From positions 1 to 6,354 of the forward strand of contig JAMOSE010000165.1 of assembly GCA_027063215.1 (NCBI GenBank): a DNA stretch of 6,354 nucleotides, in the 5' to 3' direction. The DNA comes from Sulfurimonas sp. GTDB lineage: Bacteria; Campylobacterota; Campylobacteria; Campylobacterales; Sulfurimonadaceae. A program made the translations under genes and the position numbers. Under the pieces are notes generated by a model that saw only the letters and a list, made by a program, of their open reading frames with translations, did no database searches and had not been told where the DNA came from. Every line of letters begins with the position of its first letter. Position 1 is the stretch's first letter. Shown piece by piece: positions 1-5,796 of this stretch.

Positions 1-35
1 AACTTGTTTTTATAAATAAATTACAATAAATAAAG

Positions 36-41
36 TATAAT
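36..41 (+). promoter_or_regulatory. Candidate -10 box (TATAAT) of the two-component operon
   Basis: A perfect TATAAT lies 65 bases ahead of the regulator start codon. No convincing -35 hexamer is found 16-18 bases upstream. The upstream stretch is A/T-rich, as is common for housekeeping promoters of Campylobacterota, which rely mainly on the -10 element. Transcription would start near 47-50 and give a leader of about 58 bases. In such AT-rich DNA a TATAAT can occur by chance, and the upstream gene is not visible, so this is a moderate call. Confidence 0.45.
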
Positions 42-43
42 AA

Positions 44-86
44 ATTTCTTGTAAAACTCTCTGTATCGAGGAGTTTAAAAATAAAT
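44..86. repeat. Imperfect inverted repeat in the leader
   Basis: The left arm at 44-59 is ATTTCTTGTAAAACTC and the right arm at 71-86 is GAGTTTAAAAATAAAT. Read on the opposite strand, the right arm matches the left at 13 of 16 positions, with an uninterrupted 6-base inner stem (54-59 with 71-76) around an 11-base loop. The left arm recurs almost unchanged at 3475-3490 after the operon. The element lies just downstream of the candidate -10 box, so it could be a leader hairpin, a binding site for a dimeric regulator, or a decayed palindromic intergenic repeat. AT-richness makes part of the outer match cheap. Confidence 0.4.
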
Positions 87-106
87 TAATAAACAAATGA
101 GTAGAT

Positions 107-1783
107 ATGAATTTTACGCTATTAAAAACCATTACAATTTTATATGCAGAAGATGAGGCAATGGTACAGCAGGAAGTTTACACAAATCTTTCTCCTTTTT
201 TAAAAGAAGTTGTAATGGCCGGAGATGGTCTTGAAGCATTGAAAATCTATGAACAAAGAAAAGAAGATATAGATATTGTTGTAACAGACATTATGATGCC
301 GCAAATGAATGGTATTGAGCTTGTCGATAGCTTAAGAGAGATAAATCCAGATTTGCCAGTTGTTTATACTACTGCTTTTAACGATAATGAATACTTGCTT
401 AAGACAATAGAGCAGGGAATTTCCGGATATGTTTTAAAACCAATAGATATAGAAAAATTGTTAGATACCATTAGTAAAGCTGCTATAAGTGTAGAAAATA
501 AACGTTTAAAAGAATCATTGCAAGAGCAGGTTGCTTTAAAAACAGTGAAATTACAAGAGCAATATGAAAAGTTGCGAACACAGTATTATACAGACAGCTT
601 GACACAACTTGCCAATCGTAGAGCACTTATACGGGATCTAGAGAAAATAAAATATCCTTTTTTAGCACTTATTGATTTAGATAAATTTAGAAGTATTAAT
701 GATATCTATGGAGAAGATGTTGCTGATTTAGTTTTAATTGAAGTTGCTAGATTATTACAACACTACGCACAGGAAATAGCTTGTAAGGTTTATAGAATTA
801 ACTCAGATGAATTTGTTTTTTTAAAACAGGATGTCAAAGAGGAACACGAGTGTATAGAAAAGATAACAAAAGTCAGAGAGATTATTCAATCTCAAGCGCT
901 CTATATTCAAGAGCATGATATCTCTGTAAATGTAGATGTAACGATGGGAATGGCTAAAGAGAGTGAAAATATATTGCAACATGCAGATATGGCACTCAAA
1001 CATGCAAAAAAAGAGCGAGTACCGTTTTTACTCTATACAGAAGAATTAAATACAAAAAATAAGCATAGAAATGATATAAAATGGACGCAAATTATTAGAA
1101 ATGCTTTAGAAAATTTTCAGGTAGTTCCTTTTTATCAGGCTATTGTCGATAACAACGAAGAGATTGCTAAATATGAGTCATTGGTTCGTATTACAACAAA
1201 AGCAGAAGTTTATTCACCTATTAAATTTCTTGAAGTTGCAAAAAGGGCAAAACTTTATGTAGAACTTGAAAAAAGGATGATACTAAAAGTATTACAAAAA
1301 GTTCGAGAGGATAAAATAGATGTTACTATAAATGTCTCAATAGAAGATATTTCAAGTAAAACATTTATCAAATTTATAGAAGAAGAGTTAAAAAAAGATA
1401 ATATTGCAAGACATATTACTTTTGAACTTTTGGAAAATGAGAGCATTGAAGATTATGATGATATAGATACTTTCTTGGATATGGTAAAATCATTCGGGTG
1501 TAAAATTGCTATAGATGATTTTGGTTCAGGCTATTCAAATTTTTCCTATCTTGTAAAATTGAAACCTGACTATATAAAAATAGATGGTTCTTTAATAAAA
1601 AATATTGACAGCGATCAAAATGCCTATATTATTACAAAATCAATTAATGATTTTGCACATAATCTAGGTATCAAAACAGTTGCAGAGTTTGTTCATTCAA
1701 AAGAGGTTTTTGAGATAGTTAAAACTCTTGGAGTTGATTATTTTCAAGGATATTATTTTAGTGAACCGTTAAAAGAAATATAA
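107..1783 (+). CDS. Response regulator with REC, degenerate GGDEF and EAL domains (probable c-di-GMP phosphodiesterase)
   Basis: This 558-residue cytoplasmic protein has three domains. The receiver (about 8-125) has acidic pocket E15/D16, phosphoacceptor D61 in VVTDIMMP, T89 and K111 before P112. A helical, probably coiled-coil linker spans about 125-160. The GGDEF domain (about 160-310) keeps DSLTQLANRRAL and D190, but its signature reads NSDEF at 232-236, the usual GH/GD pair reads GE/AD (202-207), and no RxxD inhibitory site is seen. It is therefore probably not a cyclase. The EAL domain (about 328-556) keeps E357 (ESL), R361, N409, E443, D470/D471 in DDFGSGYS, K491, E527 and Q547, which argues for active c-di-GMP hydrolysis. 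No in-frame start lies upstream because a TGA sits at 98-100, and the receiver begins at once after 107. The ribosome site is weak (TGAG at 98-101). The stop overlaps the kinase start by one base, so the kinase is the likely phosphodonor. The domain architecture is certain; the net activity is inferred. Confidence 0.93.
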   Translation: MNFTLLKTITILYAEDEAMVQQEVYTNLSPFLKEVVMAGDGLEALKIYEQRKEDIDIVVTDIMMPQMNGIELVDSLREINPDLPVVYTTAFNDNEYLLKTIEQGISGYVLKPIDIEKLLDTISKAAISVENKRLKESLQEQVALKTVKLQEQYEKLRTQYYTDSLTQLANRRALIRDLEKIKYPFLALIDLDKFRSINDIYGEDVADLVLIEVARLLQHYAQEIACKVYRINSDEFVFLKQDVKEEHECIEKITKVREIIQSQALYIQEHDISVNVDVTMGMAKESENILQHADMALKHAKKERVPFLLYTEELNTKNKHRNDIKWTQIIRNALENFQVVPFYQAIVDNNEEIAKYESLVRITTKAEVYSPIKFLEVAKRAKLYVELEKRMILKVLQKVREDKIDVTINVSIEDISSKTFIKFIEEELKKDNIARHITFELLENESIEDYDDIDTFLDMVKSFGCKIAIDDFGSGYSNFSYLVKLKPDYIKIDGSLIKNIDSDQNAYIITKSINDFAHNLGIKTVAEFVHSKEVFEIVKTLGVDYFQGYYFSEPLKEI

Positions 1784-3471
1784 TGAATGATTTTTTTTCA
1801 TCCAACTCTCTAACAAAAAGATATTCGTTTGCACTTTCTCTTATAGCTGTTTTTACTATTCTTGCCTATTTTAATCTTACAAATATTTTAGATGCACAAA
1901 AAAATGACAGTAATATCATTAACATTAGTGGACGTCAAAGAATGCTTTCTCAAAAAATTGCTCTTTCTACCATAACATATAAAGAAAAGGAGTTGCAAAA
2001 GGCTTTGACATTGATGGAACAAGCACATAAAAAGCTTACATCTTTAAAAATGTCCAAGGAGATGAAAAAACTCTATTTTTCTCAACCTGTATTGTTGGAC
2101 AAAAGAGTAAAAGAGTATATAAAAAATGCCAAATCTTTTATTGAAATCAAAGGGGGAATAGGTATTAGCTATATTTTAAAACATTCACAACCTTTACTGA
2201 GAGATTTGGATAAGGCAGTCTCTTTGTACCAAAAAGAAGCGGAGCAAAGAACACAGCATCTTAAACGTAATGAGCTTTATATTATGGTTTTAACTTTGCT
2301 AACGCTTTTTCTTGAGGCTCTCTTTATTTTCCGTCCGGCAAATAAAAGTATTCAAAAGTATATGAATGCGCTTAAACGGGAAAAGGAGTATTCTGATATT
2401 GTTACAGATACAAATACAAATGCTATTATTGCTGTTAATGAAGAGTTTAAAATTCAAACATTTAATAAAAGTGCTCAAAAAATATTTGCTTATACTGAAG
2501 AGGAGATGTTAGGAACAACACTTTTAGATGATAGAATCATTCCAAAAAAATATCTTAAAGATCATATAAAAGGACTTACAAGGTTTATGCAAAGCGGAGA
2601 GTTGATGTATAAAGATATGACTTTTGAGCTAGAGGGTCAGACAAAAGAGAAAAAAGTTTTTCCTATTCGTGTCTCTTTTGGAGCAAATATAACAAAAGAT
2701 TTGAAACTTGTTGTTGCAAATATTCAAGATATTACTGAAGAAAGAGAAAAAGATGCTCTTCTTTTGCAGCAATCAAAACTTGCTTCAATGGGTGAAATGA
2801 TTGGAAATATTGCTCATCAGTGGAGACAGCCTTTGAGTTCGATTACTACACTTTCATCCGGTGCCAAGTTACGATATAAAAGTAATATGCTTAGTGATGA
2901 AGAACTGTATGAAACGTTTGATAAGATCAATGAGATGACACGTTATCTTTCAAATACCATTGATGATTTTAGAAATTTTTATAAACAAAATAAAGATGAA
3001 AGTGAGTTTTTACTTAATGATATAATTAAAAGAACGATTAGTTTGGTAGAGGCAACTTACAAAGAAAATAAGATTAAGCTTATTACTGCATATAGTAAAG
3101 AGCCTCTTGTTCTTAAAGGAAAAGAGAGTGAATTTTCTCAAGTTCTTTTAAATATCTTGAACAATGCCAAAGATGCTTTTGTTGAAAATAAAACAGAGGT
3201 AAGAGTTGTTTATATAAAAATATCCAAACGAAATGAAAAAACGCTTGTTGAGATATTTGACAGTGCAGGCGGGATTCCTGAGAGTATCAAAGATAAGATA
3301 TTTGAGCCATACTTTACAACAAAACATAAAGCACAGGGAACAGGAATAGGCCTTTTTATGAGTAATAAAATCATTACACAACATTTTAACGGTGCACTTA
3401 TCGTTGAAAATGAAACGTTTAGTATCGATGAAAAAAGTTATAGTGGAGCAAAATTTACAATTATTATTTAA
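1783..3471 (+). CDS. Membrane sensor histidine kinase: PilJ-type periplasmic sensor, PAS, HisKA-like and HATPase_c domains
   Basis: This 562-residue kinase probably autophosphorylates and passes phosphate to the REC-GGDEF-EAL protein encoded just upstream. A transmembrane helix lies at about 15-33. A periplasmic region (about 34-163) opens with NIINISGRQRMLSQKIAL, the hallmark of PilJ N-terminal sensor domains, related in layout to the NarX ligand box. A second helix lies at about 164-184. A PAS domain follows (about 200-318, ending in NIQDITEERE). The H-box is GEMIGNIAHQWRQPL with phospho-acceptor H345, resembling the HPK4 group. ATP-binding motifs are intact: N box NILNNAKDAF (457-466), G1 DSAGGIP (493-499), F box IFEPYFTTK (506-514) and G2 GTGIGLF (519-525). 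The start follows from the TAATG overlap with the upstream stop. Only weak purine-rich sequence (AAAAGAAA) precedes it, so translation is probably coupled. Codons 3-6 include a run of eight T. The ligand is unknown; nitrate or nitrite is one guess from the NarX resemblance, but nothing here proves it. Confidence 0.93.
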   Translation: MNDFFSSNSLTKRYSFALSLIAVFTILAYFNLTNILDAQKNDSNIINISGRQRMLSQKIALSTITYKEKELQKALTLMEQAHKKLTSLKMSKEMKKLYFSQPVLLDKRVKEYIKNAKSFIEIKGGIGISYILKHSQPLLRDLDKAVSLYQKEAEQRTQHLKRNELYIMVLTLLTLFLEALFIFRPANKSIQKYMNALKREKEYSDIVTDTNTNAIIAVNEEFKIQTFNKSAQKIFAYTEEEMLGTTLLDDRIIPKKYLKDHIKGLTRFMQSGELMYKDMTFELEGQTKEKKVFPIRVSFGANITKDLKLVVANIQDITEEREKDALLLQQSKLASMGEMIGNIAHQWRQPLSSITTLSSGAKLRYKSNMLSDEELYETFDKINEMTRYLSNTIDDFRNFYKQNKDESEFLLNDIIKRTISLVEATYKENKIKLITAYSKEPLVLKGKESEFSQVLLNILNNAKDAFVENKTEVRVVYIKISKRNEKTLVEIFDSAGGIPESIKDKIFEPYFTTKHKAQGTGIGLFMSNKIITQHFNGALIVENETFSIDEKSYSGAKFTIII

Positions 3472-3474
3472 TAG

Positions 3475-3490
3475 ATTTCTTGCAAAACTC
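3475..3490 (+). repeat. Second copy of the leader half-site, after the kinase gene
   Basis: ATTTCTTGCAAAACTC begins four bases after the kinase stop codon. It matches the leader copy at 44-59 at 15 of 16 positions (C for T inside a TTGCAA core). The similarity extends to 17 of 20 when 3472-3491 is compared with 41-60. The two copies are in the same orientation and bracket the two-gene operon closely. A small dispersed intergenic repeat is the most economical explanation; a protein-binding site is an alternative. Confidence 0.45.
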
Positions 3491-3498
3491 CTATAAGC

Positions 3499-3532
3499 CT
3501 AATGAAAAAAAAGAGTATCTTTTTTTCATTAG
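3499..3532. terminator. Bidirectional intrinsic terminator between convergent operons
   Basis: CTAATG at 3499-3504 pairs with CATTAG at 3527-3532. The eight A of 3505-3512 then face the seven T of 3520-3526, leaving one bulged A. AGA (3512-3514) can also pair with TCT (3518-3520) around a three-base GTA loop. Either strand therefore gives a long hairpin with a U tract in its descending arm. The hairpin lies 27 bases past the kinase stop and overlaps the stop codon of the convergent EI24 gene (complement of 3529-3531). It is well placed to end both transcripts. Confidence 0.82.
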
Positions 3533-4314
3533 TTTGCACTTCTTAGTTTTCTTACTTCTATAAAATAACTGTGTCCCAGATAAATTACATAAAAAACTGA
3601 TGCAAAAAATATCACAAAAGGGATAAGCGAAAGCAGATAGAGTCCCAGTGTTTTTAAGCGAAGTGTTGATCCGTGGATGTAGTTGATCTGCATAGCTTCT
3701 TCTTTTGTACAGATATTTGAGCTGACATCATATGTCATCATTTTATGAAAAAAGTAGTAAAGCGGCAGGTTAAATGCTATAACATTAAGGATAGGAATAA
3801 AGTACAGCGGTATAAAGACGATAAAAAGTACCATCATAATAATAATCCACTTCAATGTTAGTAAAATACTTTCAAAAGCATTGGAGTAGCCAATCATCTC
3901 AACATCTCTATAGTGACGTATCTGGATCTCTTTTAAGATGAGGTGTGTTAAAAAACCAATGACTAGAAGTGCTACAAAGATTGAGAAGTAGAGCGTGATA
4001 AAACTGCCGATTGTATAGACTAGAAATGTAGCGATCCAAGAAGTAAGTGCTGAACTCATTAAAAATTGGATGATTGCCGTACCTTCAAGTTGTGCACTGA
4101 AGCTCTCTGTATGAGGTATGCCATTTTGAATGCTTGTTTGTGTTGAACTGATATCTAAAGTAGTGAGTTGATCAACACCCATCCCTGCAACAACAAAAAA
4201 GAGAGTATAGAGGATAACCATACTCAGTACAAAAGGGAGTAAAGAGTACTGTAACATTTTTGCACTCAAGAGATCTTTTATACTCTTTTGTAAAATACTT
4301 GTTTCGTCATTCAT
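3529..4314 (-). CDS. EI24 domain (CysZ-type) multi-pass inner-membrane protein
   Basis: This 261-residue protein is dominated by hydrophobic segments at about 22-46, 80-101, 104-126, 150-176 and 221-247, so it lies in the inner membrane. The central stretch, with a helix followed by KEIQIRHYRDVEMIGYSNAFESI (about 128-150) and then a proline-bearing hydrophobic region (FIPLYFIPILNVIAFNLPLYYFFH), fits the EI24 family. That family includes the CysZ sulfate-transport proteins. Campylobacterota members are usually left uncharacterised, and nothing here links this one to sulfate: no cysteine-biosynthesis gene is nearby. It is the last gene of a four-gene operon, and its ATG shares one base with the YtfJ-family stop (TAATG). 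A strong GAGGAG lies inside the end of that gene at proper spacing, which supports the start. The stop codon lies in the terminator hairpin. The family assignment is fairly sure; substrate and role are unknown. Confidence 0.8.
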   Translation of the reverse strand: MNDETSILQKSIKDLLSAKMLQYSLLPFVLSMVILYTLFFVVAGMGVDQLTTLDISSTQTSIQNGIPHTESFSAQLEGTAIIQFLMSSALTSWIATFLVYTIGSFITLYFSIFVALLVIGFLTHLILKEIQIRHYRDVEMIGYSNAFESILLTLKWIIIMMVLFIVFIPLYFIPILNVIAFNLPLYYFFHKMMTYDVSSNICTKEEAMQINYIHGSTLRLKTLGLYLLSLIPFVIFFASVFYVIYLGHSYFIEVRKLRSAN

Positions 4315-4835
4315 TATATATGCTCCTCAATAATTGTAAATGCTTTTTGCATATCACTTTCTTGCATTTTACCGGCTTTATAAAAAAGGAGTACGCCATC
4401 TTTGTCAAAGATAAGAATGTCATTGTTGTCATCTGCAAGTTCCCACTCTTTGACAAGTACACTGTTTTTGTCTTTTACATAGAGGGTGTCAGGAAACTCT
4501 TTTTGTTTGCTTTTGAGCAGTGACTCGATAATAACATTGGGTTTCCATGTAGCAGCTAAATTTATAACAGCTATACTGCCATAAGCACCTTTTTGTCTGT
4601 AGTTTTTTGCTTTAAGTGCATCACTGAAATGCTCATTGAGATCTTTTTCATCAGGATCGACATAAAACATAACATAAACTTTGTCTTTGATGCTTGCGGA
4701 ACTCCACTGTGAACCATCTTTCGCCATACCTCCATTTTCACCAGAGAGTACTACCTCTTTAGGTTTTTGACCTACTGTTACTGCGAAAAGATTTATACTT
4801 GCAATTATTGCAAATGCAGCCATTACTTTTTTCAT
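4314..4835 (-). CDS. YtfJ-family exported protein, thioredoxin-like fold without cysteines
   Basis: This 173-residue protein has a short Sec-type signal peptide (MKK, hydrophobic 4-14, likely cleavage after A18 in NLFA), so it is probably periplasmic. The mature part resembles E. coli YtfJ: a GQ-P start, a strand-like KVYVMFYVDPDEKDLN (52-67) where thioredoxin-fold proteins place their active site, then VINLAATWKPN (90-100), KEWELADDNNDILIFDKDGVLLFYKAGKM (129-157) and a C-terminal helix. The WEL...DDN..ILIFDKDG block is the strongest family match. No cysteine occurs anywhere, so CxxC redox chemistry is excluded and a structural, binding or chaperone-like role is likelier. The start is fixed by a GGAG six bases upstream and by its ATGA overlap with the end of the DUF3137 gene. 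The family's biochemical function is not established. Confidence 0.85.
   Translation of the reverse strand: MKKVMAAFAIIASINLFAVTVGQKPKEVVLSGENGGMAKDGSQWSSASIKDKVYVMFYVDPDEKDLNEHFSDALKAKNYRQKGAYGSIAVINLAATWKPNVIIESLLKSKQKEFPDTLYVKDKNSVLVKEWELADDNNDILIFDKDGVLLFYKAGKMQESDMQKAFTIIEEHI
4323..4328 (-). promoter_or_regulatory. Ribosome binding site (GAGGAG) of the EI24 gene
   Basis: On the minus strand GAGGAG is followed by eight bases and then the ATG at 4314-4312. It lies within the last codons of the YtfJ-family gene. The EI24 gene can therefore recruit ribosomes itself as well as through the TAATG overlap. Confidence 0.75.
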
Positions 4836-5791
4836 ACTTTACTCCATAATTTTTGATTGAGTTTTAGCTCTTCTACAATGCCAACTGCAAAATGCAGTGT
4901 TTGAATGTATTGCATTGCTATTTTATACTCTAAAAGTGAATGAAAGACAGATGCTTCAAACATATCACTGTTATACTCGATGGCAAGGTAAATTTTTCCG
5001 CCGATAAAAGAGATATAAAGTGGATGTTGTATCTTTTTTTTGTATATAAGCAGTTTTTCCATCATACTTGGAGTTAAAATATATCGTGCTTCAATCTGAT
5101 CAGTAGAATAGACAACAAACTCTTTTTCAAATGCTGTATTGTCCATTTTTACAAGTTCATTGCGTAAGCTGTTGTTTTTTTGCAACCATTCTCCTACAAA
5201 ATCTCCAAATATTTTTTGGGCACTGTCAGGAAGGACAACAGTTTGTCCGTGAAAATTTTTTGGAAATTCAGAGACGATAAAGAGTCCTAGAAAGATTTTC
5301 TCCCACGATTCTCTACCTTTTGAATCTTTATGTTTTTTTTCTGCGTATATATCAGAAAATTCAATGGGAATGCCATCAATCTTACCTTTTACATAATCAT
5401 TGCCACGTATTCTATCTGGTTTTGTTTTAAAAAGGCGTGAGTGATTAAAAATTGCACTGGAGATATGTTGTGTTGGGGCATAGTCTAGTGTTGTATCTAT
5501 CTGGGCAATGAGAGGAGCGATGATCTGATCTTTAAAGTCAATACTGTAATCTTTAATAAGATAAGTATAGAACCATTTTGTAGCTGCCAATGCAAAGATA
5601 AGGAAAAAAGCGAGAATATCAAGTGAAAAGTTTTTATAAAGAACAAAGGAAATAAGTGCAACAAAAAAAAGATAAATAATTCCAATATTGATAATGCGTT
5701 TTTTTATTCTTTTTCGCTCTTCTTCGAGTAGTTTGAGCTTTGGATAGAGCTTATTGTAGTAAAAATCGGTAAGTTGGCTGATGCTTTTCAT
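4832..5791 (-). CDS. DUF3137 family membrane protein (LemA partner)
   Basis: This 319-residue protein starts with a charged amphipathic helix (about 8-33, rich in K and E). Two close membrane helices follow (about 34-52 and 57-78), and the rest is a soluble domain probably facing the cytoplasm. Family landmarks are LGLFIVSEFPKNFHGQTVVLPD (168-189), VKMDNTAFEKEFVVYSTDQIEARYILTPSMME (214-245) and FIGGKIYLAIE (262-272), all characteristic of DUF3137. The domain's function is unknown, but DUF3137 genes recurrently sit next to lemA genes, as here. The start codon is five bases after the lemA stop. No good Shine-Dalgarno is seen (only AACAGATAGCAGCA), and an in-frame TAA at 5806-5804 rules out an upstream ATG, so translation probably depends on coupling to lemA. 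It ends with an ATGA overlap into the YtfJ-family gene. Confidence 0.87.
   Translation of the reverse strand: MKSISQLTDFYYNKLYPKLKLLEEERKRIKKRIINIGIIYLFFVALISFVLYKNFSLDILAFFLIFALAATKWFYTYLIKDYSIDFKDQIIAPLIAQIDTTLDYAPTQHISSAIFNHSRLFKTKPDRIRGNDYVKGKIDGIPIEFSDIYAEKKHKDSKGRESWEKIFLGLFIVSEFPKNFHGQTVVLPDSAQKIFGDFVGEWLQKNNSLRNELVKMDNTAFEKEFVVYSTDQIEARYILTPSMMEKLLIYKKKIQHPLYISFIGGKIYLAIEYNSDMFEASVFHSLLEYKIAMQYIQTLHFAVGIVEELKLNQKLWSKV
4842..4845 (-). promoter_or_regulatory. Ribosome binding site (GGAG) of the YtfJ-family gene
   Basis: On the minus strand the order is ATTATGGAGTAAAGT and then ATG, which places GGAG six bases ahead of the start at 4835. The site lies inside the DUF3137 coding end. It supports this ATG, which also directly precedes a sensible signal peptide. 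Confidence 0.7.
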
Positions 5792-5796
5792 TGCTG

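Noticed and set aside
97..156. A 19-codon ORF starting at the ATG at 97, out of frame with the regulator, as a leader peptide
   Set aside because: GAGGAG is 23 bases upstream of it, too far. Most of it overlaps the regulator gene, and its composition looks like chance reading of another frame.
821..1003. Minus-strand ORF of 60 codons inside the regulator gene
   Set aside because: It lies fully antisense to the GGDEF region, has low-complexity Tyr/Ile/Leu-rich translation and no recognisable motif. Similar antisense ORFs at 1255-1446 and 3148-3384 were rejected for the same reason.
1791..1798. Run of eight T in codons 3-6 of the kinase gene as a phase-variation switch
   Set aside because: Runs of eight A/T also occur inside the DUF3137 gene (5034-5041 and 5333-5340) and are expected in AT-rich DNA. 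The reading frame is intact, and one sequence cannot show length variation.
41..3491. Two-gene operon as a transposon bounded by repeats
   Set aside because: There is no transposase, no target-site duplication and no terminal inverted repeat pairing the two outer copies. The genes look compositionally native, so a dispersed intergenic repeat is simpler.
3529..4314. Naming the EI24 gene cysZ
   Set aside because: The family matches only in general, and no sulfate-assimilation gene is nearby. A transport function for sulfate cannot be supported here.
4260..4523. Plus-strand ORF spanning the EI24/YtfJ junction
   Set aside because: It is antisense to two well-supported genes, with a Phe/Lys-rich translation and no domain. 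Likewise 5791-5994 on the plus strand opposite lemA, and the out-of-frame minus-strand ORF at 5497-5685 inside the DUF3137 gene.
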